A stretch of 6,618 nt of DNA from the NCBI GenBank assembly GCA_037439685.1, contig JBBIVO010000060.1:1-6618 (forward strand). Reading direction: 5' to 3'. Below are positions 1 through 5,104 of this stretch, piece by piece. Source of the DNA: JAGTRB01 sp037439685 (GTDB lineage Archaea > Thermoproteota > Bathyarchaeia > TCS64). A program made the translations under genes and the position numbers. Each line of letters begins with the position of its first letter. Positions within the stretch are counted from its first letter, which is position 1. The notes under the pieces were generated by a model. It made no database searches, was not told where the DNA came from, and saw only the letters and a list, made by a program, of their open reading frames with translations.

Positions 1-192
1 CTCCGCATTGAATTCCCCGTCCGAGATCATCCTGGCGAGCTCGTTCATCACCCCGGTGTAGGGCCTTATCGGGTAGGCCGCGATCACATCGACGTCCGCC
101 ACCTTGACCGCCTCCGCTATCGCCCTGGTCCCAGTCCATATCCTCGTCTTCGGGACGACCCTTTGAACCGCCCTGGCTGCTACCGCGCCCAT
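1..192 (-). CDS. 2-oxoacid:ferredoxin oxidoreductase alpha subunit, N-terminal part (oxalate oxidoreductase-like)
   Basis: This is the first 64 codons of a gene that runs off the left edge. The product is the alpha subunit of a thiamine-diphosphate-dependent 2-oxoacid:ferredoxin oxidoreductase, a cytoplasmic enzyme that oxidatively decarboxylates 2-oxoacids and reduces ferredoxin. The family N-terminus is clear: a short lead, an A-x-A-x-A-V-K-V-A-D-V-D-V-I-A-A-Y-P helix-strand unit (about residues 24-41), then DGEFNAE near residues 58-64. The substrate-binding motif is YPIRPYT (Y40, R43) where pyruvate enzymes have YPITP. From memory, Moorella oxalate oxidoreductase has the same Thr-to-Arg change, and that Arg binds the second carboxylate. 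The ATG at 192 lies 13 nt after the stop of the gamma-delta gene and follows a GGGGAGGGGTGAG ribosome site. The family call is firm. The oxalate assignment is inferred, since the catalytic beta subunit is outside the window. Confidence 0.88.
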   Translation of the reverse strand, partial: MGAVAARAVQRVVPKTRIWTGTRAIAEAVKVADVDVIAAYPIRPYTGVMNELARMISDGEFNAE

Positions 193-205
193 CTCACCCC
201 TCCCC
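193..205 (-). promoter_or_regulatory. Shine-Dalgarno site for the alpha-subunit gene
   Basis: On the minus strand the 13-nt gap reads GGGGAGGGGTGAG and ends directly at the ATG at 192. This purine-rich stretch fits the 3' end of archaeal 16S rRNA. It indicates that alpha is translated from the same transcript as the gamma-delta gene, which itself appears leaderless. Confidence 0.7.
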
Positions 206-1294
206 TCAGTACAGGTACTCCCTCAGGGCCTGCTCCACGGTCACGAGCTCCTCCTCCCTCAGCCCCTTCTCCGCCTCCCACTCGCCGACCATCTTTATTG
301 CCTTGACCGGGCACGCCTCGGCGCAGATCCCGCAGCCCGTGCAGTAGTCCAGGTCCACCACGACGTCGAAGCCCATGGCCCCGTCGGGGCAGTAGTGGTG
401 GCAGAGCTTACAGTCAGTGCACCTCCCCCTATCCACGAGGGGCCTTAGATACCTCTCGAAGGAGGTGGTGAAGCCCAGGTTCTTCTCCCCCGGGTTAGGC
501 CCGAACTCTATAAGGCCAGGAGCTAGAACCTCCCATCTGGGCATCGCGGCCATCCTCTCCTCATAGGTCCTCGCCCCAGCCGCGGCCGCCTGATATCTCC
601 TGTAGGTCTCCATATTCCACCATCCCCTAGGCTCGGGGAGCTCCAACCTTTCCTCAGCCCTCTCTCCGCCCCTGAGGAAAACCCCTATGGGCTCGGCATC
701 CCCATAGGCCTCCTCCACCACCTCCACCTTGTCCTCCCTCCCCATCAGCTCAAGGGCACCCAGGACATCATCCAGTTTAACCTCGCTCCAGGCCTTGACC
801 AAAGCTCCCAGAAGGGGGTAGGCTATCTCCGGGTCGTACCTCCTAGCCCTAATGGCGACGAGGCTCCCCCTCCAATCCTGGGCCAGCTGCCTCTCCCTTA
901 CGACATCCAAGATCACCTCCGGTGGGAGGGAGGTGTTGACGACGAGGACCGCATCCTCCTTCGCCCCGTCGAGGATGAGAGCCCTCTGGGAGGTCCTGTG
1001 AAGAAGCAGTGAGGAGTCCATCACCACCACAGCGTCGAAGAGCCCTCCTACGGGCTCAACCTCCTCGTGGAGGACCACATCCACCCTGGGGTTCCCCATC
1101 ACGGCGTAGAACATCATCGGCACATTATCCCTCTCAGGGGAGTCGTCATACCTCATGTAGTAGTACGACTCCCTTCCAGCCACCATCCCAGCCGTCGCCA
1201 GCACCCTCACCAGGCTGGAGCCGTGGGCGGTGTGGAGGACCCCCCTACAATGAACCACAGCCCAAGTCAAATCGCCATACTCGGGAACAGCCAT
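206..1294 (-). CDS. 2-oxoacid:ferredoxin oxidoreductase, fused gamma-delta subunit (oxalate oxidoreductase-like)
   Basis: The product has 362 residues. An N-terminal gamma (POR) domain spans about residues 1-190. A linker follows, then a C-terminal delta-type ferredoxin domain with two complete 4Fe-4S motifs: C292, C295, C298, C302 (CTDCKLCHHYCP) and C318, C321, C324, C328 (CTGCGICAEACP). In this family gamma takes part in subunit and coenzyme A handling, and delta passes electrons to ferredoxin. The gamma domain lacks the usual GRGGQG glycine motif and has CRGVLHTAHGSS instead, so it is a divergent member. Gamma-delta fusion next to a YPIRP alpha subunit is the arrangement I recall for oxalate oxidoreductase. 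I chose the ATG at 1294 over the in-frame GTG at 1312 because the TATA box at 1323-1332 predicts transcription from about 1301, downstream of that GTG. The next gene is alpha, 13 nt away. Confidence 0.88.
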   Translation of the reverse strand: MAVPEYGDLTWAVVHCRGVLHTAHGSSLVRVLATAGMVAGRESYYYMRYDDSPERDNVPMMFYAVMGNPRVDVVLHEEVEPVGGLFDAVVVMDSSLLLHRTSQRALILDGAKEDAVLVVNTSLPPEVILDVVRERQLAQDWRGSLVAIRARRYDPEIAYPLLGALVKAWSEVKLDDVLGALELMGREDKVEVVEEAYGDAEPIGVFLRGGERAEERLELPEPRGWWNMETYRRYQAAAAGARTYEERMAAMPRWEVLAPGLIEFGPNPGEKNLGFTTSFERYLRPLVDRGRCTDCKLCHHYCPDGAMGFDVVVDLDYCTGCGICAEACPVKAIKMVGEWEAEKGLREEELVTVEQALREYLY

Positions 1295-1322
1295 CCCAGC
1301 ATCGCAAACCACTCGATGACGA

Positions 1323-1340
1323 CTTTTTAAAGCCTTTCGG
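1323..1340 (-). promoter_or_regulatory. Archaeal BRE/TATA promoter of the oxidoreductase operon
   Basis: Read on the minus strand, CCGAAAGG (1340-1333) followed by CTTTAAAAAG (1332-1323) matches the archaeal BRE plus TATA layout. The TATA centre near 1328 predicts a start near 1301, about 7 nt before the ATG at 1294, so the mRNA is almost leaderless. The position was read by eye; no start-site data were available. Confidence 0.7.
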
Positions 1341-1910
1341 TGAAGAGGATGCTGCTAATCCATCACCACTATTACTAAATATCGGAATTTCTTTACTTAC
1401 CCTCCAATTGCAATACATTTGACGCTGCACTCTTGATATATCCCTTTTTCAGTAACTCCCCCTGAAGAGAAGCAAGGGACCCCGGTTACATGTGGTTAGA
1501 GCCGCTAACTCGATCCATGAGGATGGAATTGGAGGATGACCCGTGTTCGGCTTACGCCTCTAACTCGAGAGCGGAGACCCAGACAGCCTCATTTAGCACC
1601 TTAATAAGGAGGAAGTGCCGTCGTAGGGACTATATTATATTTCTAGGGGCCGATGCCTTTGGGAAACCTGCTAATATCCTAGCATACCTATAACAATCGA
1701 TTCAGGGCTTACCCATTGAAGGTCCTCCCGTGGCTTAGGCTCCGAGATCGAGCCTCTCAGAATGCAGGCTCCTCAAAGAGGGGGGAGACCTTAACCTGAT
1801 AGTTCCTCTAAGAAGAAAAGTTCTTTCATCTTCCTCGAATCTTCAGAATCCTATGCTAGAAGGGAAGGAATAACCTTTGATGAAATAGTTAGTGCAGGTG
1901 CGGAGGACCC
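1341..1910. other. Gene-poor stretch between divergent operons, with possible remains of a decayed gene
   Basis: I see no intact gene here. The stretch is more AT-rich and less codon-biased than its surroundings. An open frame at 1490-1693 (67 codons) has no promoter or ribosome site and an unbiased composition. In the same frame, beyond its stop, readable sequence continues through 1751-1830 as far as an EGGDLNLIVPL-like segment, interrupted by a stop at 1736-1738. A different plus-strand frame at 1795-1959 encodes a protein-like tail (for example ARREGITFDEIV) with no start codon, and its stop overlaps the start of the next gene. This pattern could be a gene broken by stops and a frameshift, but I cannot name the family. 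Two small hairpins are present at 1737-1755 (AGGCTC/GAGCCT stem) and 1769-1783 (CTCCTC/GAGGGG stem). Neither is followed by a T run. Confidence 0.4.
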
Positions 1911-1925
1911 AAAAGTTTTAAATAA
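1911..1925 (+). promoter_or_regulatory. Archaeal BRE/TATA promoter of the four-gene membrane operon
   Basis: AAAAG (1911-1915) followed by TTTTAAATAA (1916-1925) is a BRE plus TATA element. Its centre near 1920 puts the predicted start at about 1946, exactly on the ATG of the first gene. The transcript would be leaderless, and no Shine-Dalgarno site is visible. This is the only promoter I see for 1946-4833. Confidence 0.75.
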
Positions 1926-1945
1926 TATATCTATAATTAAGTTTG

Positions 1946-2713
1946 ATGAAATCTCCTAGTGGATTCATAACCCTATTAGTACTCTGCGGTTCTGTTCTAT
2001 ACATGATATATAGGGCTAGAAGGGGCGTCAAATTGGAGATTAGGAGGGTGCCTGGCCTCGACGTCATCGACGAGGCCATCGGAAGGGCTACTGAGATGGG
2101 GAGGCCCGTACACTTCACGAAGGGATTGGCGTCCCTATACTCTTCGGAGGCCCCCCAGACCATCGCAGGTCTTTCGATACTGAGCTATGTAGCCAGGAAG
2201 TGCGCCCAGAATGGAATACCCTTGATAACCACCATCTACGTGGCTGAGACTATACCCTTGGTCATTCAGATGTATAGGGAGGCTGGTGCAATAGCTGGAG
2301 TTCCGGAGTGGTTTAATGAATATAACATTCGATACATGTCCAGCCACAGGTTCACATATGCGACCGGGGTTCAGGGCGTGCTCCAGAGGGAGAGGCCTGC
2401 CGCCAGCTTCCTCATGGGATCCTTCATGGCTGAGGCCCTCATCTTCGCGGAGTCTGGGTTCCTAGCCGGAGCGATGCAGGTTGCAGGAACAGCCTCCACG
2501 ACCCAGACACCCTTCTTCGTCGCGGTATGCGACTACACCCTTCTAGGGGATGAGCTCTTCGCGGCCGGCGCGTACCTATCGGGGGAGCCGATCCAGATCG
2601 CCAGCATAGCGGGCCAAGATGTGGGTAAATACTGGGCCATGATACTACTTGCGATCGGCCTTATCCTCTCAGCCTTGGGCAGCAACTGGCTGATCAACCT
2701 ACTGAAGGGCTAG
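1946..2713 (+). CDS. DUF6754-type double-anchored membrane protein (cassette gene 1)
   Basis: The product has 255 residues and unknown function. A transmembrane helix at residues 7-22 is followed by RARR, which by the positive-inside rule puts the central domain in the cytoplasm. A second helix at about 229-248 ends the protein. The central domain has the family-like segment RRVPGLDVIDEAIGRATEMG (33-52), then an alternating strand-helix pattern, a small-residue-rich AGAMQVAGTAST region, a CDYTLLGDE loop (about 195-203) and AGQD (222-225) just before the last helix. I recognise this as the DUF6754 family from memory. No catalytic motif or cofactor site is evident. The start is the ATG at 1946, placed on the predicted transcription start; a TTG lies one codon upstream. 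It is the first gene of a four-gene operon, and the next gene starts 13 nt after its stop. Confidence 0.85.
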   Translation: MKSPSGFITLLVLCGSVLYMIYRARRGVKLEIRRVPGLDVIDEAIGRATEMGRPVHFTKGLASLYSSEAPQTIAGLSILSYVARKCAQNGIPLITTIYVAETIPLVIQMYREAGAIAGVPEWFNEYNIRYMSSHRFTYATGVQGVLQRERPAASFLMGSFMAEALIFAESGFLAGAMQVAGTASTTQTPFFVAVCDYTLLGDELFAAGAYLSGEPIQIASIAGQDVGKYWAMILLAIGLILSALGSNWLINLLKG

Positions 2714-2719
2714 AGGTGG
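2713..2719 (+). promoter_or_regulatory. Shine-Dalgarno site for cassette gene 2
   Basis: GAGGTGG begins at the last base of the gene 1 stop codon and ends 7 nt before the ATG at 2727. An ATG at 2720 is nearer but is closed by a stop after eight codons, which supports 2727 as the start. Confidence 0.65.
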
Positions 2720-2726
2720 ATGAGAG

Positions 2727-3365
2727 ATGTCTTTTCTAAGGAGTAGGGAGATCCCCCTCGGAATAACTTTGATAGCTGGATTTCTGATGCTCATAGACTA
2801 TTATTTCAGCGCGGAGATCCCGGTGAAGGCGACCTCAACCACCGTCCAGAGATGGGCTGTTATCATAGCGGCATTCGCCCTCCTCATCGGGCTCATTAAC
2901 ATCACGAGGATACATTTGAATCATCTGATGAAGAGGACGAGGGGCCAATGGATCTTCAGTGTATGGTGCCTATTTATAATGTACTTCATGATAGTGGTTG
3001 GATTAGTCGGAACGGTGAGGCACCCCATCTATCAATGGCTCTACACCAACATCTTCCTGCCGATAGATTCTGCGATGTACTCCATCCTCGCCCTATTCAT
3101 CTCCTCGGCTGCATACAGGGCATTCAGGGCCAGAAACATCGAAGCCCTCCTGATGTTGGTGAGTGGGATAATAACGATGATGATGAACGCTCCCATAGGT
3201 GAGGTGATGTGGAAGGGTTTCCCCATTATAGGAGACTGGATAATGATGGTGCCGAACGTCGCGGCCCAGAGGGGTTTCCTCATCTGCGTACTAGTTGGAA
3301 CGGTCTCATTGGGGATCCGAACACTCCTAGGAATGGAGAGGGGATACCTCGGGAGGGAGGATTAG
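2727..3365 (+). CDS. Six-helix membrane protein of unknown function (cassette gene 2)
   Basis: The product has 212 residues with six hydrophobic segments, at about 10-27, 43-59, 75-95, 109-128, 138-154 and 183-198. The short loops carry clustered positive charges: HLNHLMKRTRG (63-73) between helices 2 and 3, and YRAFRARNIEA (130-140) between helices 4 and 5, presumably cytoplasmic. Further features that look conserved are PIGEVMWKGFP (156-166), PNVAAQRG (176-183) and a C-terminal GMERGYLGRED tail. From memory, relatives with the same AFRARN and ER-x-YLG signatures sit beside DUF6754 genes in bacteria. There is no transporter, enzyme or sensor motif that I can name. The last codons contain the strong ribosome site of the next gene, so the two are translationally linked. 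Function is unknown; a role as integral partner of the anchored proteins is inferred from gene order. Confidence 0.85.
   Translation: MSFLRSREIPLGITLIAGFLMLIDYYFSAEIPVKATSTTVQRWAVIIAAFALLIGLINITRIHLNHLMKRTRGQWIFSVWCLFIMYFMIVVGLVGTVRHPIYQWLYTNIFLPIDSAMYSILALFISSAAYRAFRARNIEALLMLVSGIITMMMNAPIGEVMWKGFPIIGDWIMMVPNVAAQRGFLICVLVGTVSLGIRTLLGMERGYLGRED
3351..3360 (+). promoter_or_regulatory. Shine-Dalgarno site for cassette gene 3
   Basis: GGGAGGGAGG lies within the last codons of gene 2 and ends 7 nt before the ATG at 3368. It decides that start: the frame is open further upstream to 3209, but that part overlaps gene 2 and has no ribosome site. Confidence 0.7.
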
Positions 3366-3367
3366 CT

Positions 3368-4216
3368 ATGGAGAAGAAGGGGTTCTGGGATAGGCTCCAG
3401 AATATCGACCCAAGAACTATCTACATCGCCGTGATAATAGTCATAATAATACCCCTTTTGAATCCCCTCGGTCTGCCTATAACGGTCACCGAAGCAACCT
3501 TGAAGGCCTACAGGGCGGTGGATGAATATACAAAGCCAGGGTCGGTGGTCATCATAGCCTTCGAGTTCATAGCTGGAAACTGGGCGGAGATGGGACCCGT
3601 AGCCGTGGCCATGACCCAGCACGTCTTCAACAAGCCTGATGTTAAGATAATCTTTCTGGCTATGGGAAGAGACGAGGGGCCGATGCTAGCCGAGCGCACC
3701 CTAAGATACGTCGACAGGAAGGGGAAGGAGTATGGCAAGGATTATGTGAACCTAGGATTCTTCGCCGGCGGAGAAGCTGCCATGGCGGCCTTCGCAAGGG
3801 ATATCCCTGGATTGGTCAAGAAGGATTACTTCGGGACGCCTGTAGAGAACCTCCCCGTCATGAGCGGCCTGAAAAGCCTAGGTGACATAGACCTTTTCAT
3901 ATGCCTCTGGTCGGGAACCCCAGGCTGGGGGGAGTACCTCCGCCAATGGCACACACCCTACGGCATCACATCCGTCGGGGGAACCCTTGGCGTAGTCGGA
4001 CCTGGAGCCCAGCCATATGTAGCAGCCGGACAGCTCAAGGGCCTCGTCGTGGGCCTTAGAGGAGGAGGAGAGTACGAGAAGCTCATAAACAAGCCGGGAG
4101 AGGCAACGGCTGGGCTGGATGCGATCTCGACAACCCACATCCTGGTCTTTGCCTGCGTGATCCTAGGCAATATAGGGTACTTCGCCTCAAGGAGCATTAA
4201 GAGGAGGAAGGGATGA
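3368..4216 (+). CDS. Double-anchored membrane protein with extracytoplasmic alpha/beta domain (cassette gene 3)
   Basis: The product has 282 residues and unknown function. Positive N-terminal residues (K3, K4, R9, R16), a helix at 17-31, a soluble domain from about 35 to 250, a helix at about 257-273 and a KRRKG tail together place both ends in the cytoplasm and the domain outside. The domain alternates strands and helices: a SVVIIAFEF strand (59-67), a helix, KIIFLAMGRDEGP (93-105), a helix, YVNLGFFAGGEA (126-137), DYFGTPVENLPVMSGLKSL (153-171), DIDLFICLWSG (173-183), and a glycine-rich PYVAAGQLKGLVVGLRGGGEYE segment. LDAIS-x-x-H leads into the last helix. It could be a Rossmann-like fold, but no nucleotide-binding loop is certain. 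From memory, similar proteins with YGTP and LPVM motifs occur beside DUF6754 genes in bacteria. The stop overlaps the start of gene 4. Confidence 0.85.
   Translation: MEKKGFWDRLQNIDPRTIYIAVIIVIIIPLLNPLGLPITVTEATLKAYRAVDEYTKPGSVVIIAFEFIAGNWAEMGPVAVAMTQHVFNKPDVKIIFLAMGRDEGPMLAERTLRYVDRKGKEYGKDYVNLGFFAGGEAAMAAFARDIPGLVKKDYFGTPVENLPVMSGLKSLGDIDLFICLWSGTPGWGEYLRQWHTPYGITSVGGTLGVVGPGAQPYVAAGQLKGLVVGLRGGGEYEKLINKPGEATAGLDAISTTHILVFACVILGNIGYFASRSIKRRKG
4201..4212 (+). promoter_or_regulatory. Shine-Dalgarno site for cassette gene 4
   Basis: GAGGAGGAAGGG ends right before ATGATGG. It can serve the ATG at 4213, which overlaps the gene 3 TGA, or the ATG three bases later. Both give the same protein apart from one extra methionine. 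Confidence 0.65.
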
Positions 4217-4833
4217 TGGCTGACCTGATGACAGAGCTGGGGATCTGGGTAGCCGCCGCCTACACCCTGATGATATACAGCTACCCATTCAAGGAGACCC
4301 CCCTATTCAAGTTCGCGGAGCATACGATGCTGGGGCTGGGCGTAGCCATAACCACGATAATGGGCATAAGAAACATCATGGACATAGCCGTAGGAGGACT
4401 GGTCACAAAGGGAGAGACCCTCTGGATAGTGCCACTCTTCTTAGGGGCCCTGCTATTCACCAGATTCTTCAGAGAGACCGCATGGCTGAGCCGATGGCCC
4501 CTAGCCCTCCTCGTAGGCATTGGGATCGGAATATCCCTCGGAAGCGGAATAGACGCAAACTTCATCACACAGATACGATCCACCATAACAGGCGTGAAAG
4601 ACATAAATCAAGCAGCTCTAGGAATAATGGTGATATTAACAATAACATACTTCATCTTCTCAATAGGTAAAGCCCAGAGGGAGAGGGGAATCCTGAAATA
4701 CACTGCCCAACTCGGCAGGTATGTCATGATGATATGCTTCGGAGCCCTATTCGGAAACACGGTGATGACGAGAATGGCCCTATTCATAGGCCAAATAAGG
4801 TTCCTCCTATTCGACTGGCTAAAGATCGGCTAA
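4213..4833 (+). CDS. Six-helix membrane protein of unknown function (cassette gene 4)
   Basis: The product has 206 residues with about six hydrophobic segments, at roughly 10-24, 38-52, 70-86, 95-110, 134-151 and 168-187. Segments that look conserved are YPFKETPLFKFAEH (24-37), with FAEH at the start of helix 2, TRFFRETAWLSRWPLALLVG (83-102), and the C-terminal FGNTVMTRM...IGQIRFLLFDWL (180-203). From memory, bacterial relatives near DUF6754 genes carry the same FAEH and GNTVM...DWL signatures. There is no catalytic or cofactor motif I can name. The ATG overlaps the stop of gene 3 (ATGA), so translation is coupled. It is nearly the same size and helix count as gene 2, though I see no clear residue-level match between the two. 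It is the last gene of the operon, with a T-run terminator 14 nt after the stop. Confidence 0.85.
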   Translation: MMADLMTELGIWVAAAYTLMIYSYPFKETPLFKFAEHTMLGLGVAITTIMGIRNIMDIAVGGLVTKGETLWIVPLFLGALLFTRFFRETAWLSRWPLALLVGIGIGISLGSGIDANFITQIRSTITGVKDINQAALGIMVILTITYFIFSIGKAQRERGILKYTAQLGRYVMMICFGALFGNTVMTRMALFIGQIRFLLFDWLKIG

Positions 4834-4846
4834 AATCAAAACCCAA

Positions 4847-4853
4847 TTTTTTT
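4847..4853 (+). terminator. T-run terminator of the four-gene operon
   Basis: Seven consecutive Ts start 14 nt after the TAA of gene 4, with no hairpin before them. This is the usual intrinsic signal for archaeal RNA polymerase. More T-rich stretches follow in the gap up to 5070. Confidence 0.6.
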
Positions 4854-5060
4854 ATCATCCTATAATCTTTAAATTACATTATTTATATGAAAAAGGTCAA
4901 GAGATTTTAAGAAACGGTCTTCAAGTAAAAACCTAAATAATTATAATATTAATAGGTGTAGTAAGTAGATGGACATATAGGAACATAATATACTTTTTAC
5001 TAAACTTCTCTTAAATTTTACCTTTGTTCATGTAAGATTTATCGTTTTTATGTTTTAATT

Positions 5061-5075
5061 CAAAATTTTTATATA
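5061..5075 (+). promoter_or_regulatory. Archaeal BRE/TATA promoter of the peptidase operon
   Basis: CAAAA (5061-5065) followed by TTTTTATATA (5066-5075) fits a BRE plus TATA element. The centre near 5072 predicts a start around 5098, about 7 nt before the ATG at 5105. The 230 nt before it (4834-5060) are very AT-rich, and I see no gene or RNA in them. Confidence 0.7.
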
Positions 5076-5104
5076 GCCTACATTTGAATGATAATCGATG
5101 CTCA

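Noticed and set aside
1009..1422. Plus-strand open frames opposite the gamma-delta subunit gene
   Set aside because: They are low-complexity Arg/Pro/His-rich translations antisense to a well-supported gene and have no promoter or ribosome site.
1450..1600. tRNA or other structured RNA gene
   Set aside because: GGTTAGAGC- and GTTCG-like pieces are present, but I could not fold a cloverleaf with acceptor and T arms, nor match SRP or RNase P core motifs.
1490..1693. Independent 67-codon gene
   Set aside because: There is no promoter, no ribosome site, no recognisable domain and no coding-like composition. It was kept only as a possible remnant.
1737..1783. Two small hairpins as a terminator or riboswitch
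   Set aside because: The stems are only 6 bp, no T run follows, and there is no adjacent gene start for them to control.
1876..1952. C/D-box small RNA, from the two TGATGAA boxes
   Set aside because: The matching D boxes (CTGA) and the spacing for guide regions are missing. The second box is simply the start codon region of the first cassette gene.
3209..3367. Upstream extension of cassette gene 3 in the same open frame
   Set aside because: It overlaps the end of gene 2 in another frame and would add a polar, non-family N-terminus. The strong ribosome site and the membrane anchor fit the ATG at 3368.
3041..4604. Minus-strand open frames opposite cassette genes 2-4
   Set aside because: They are antisense shadows of clear membrane-protein genes, without their own signals.
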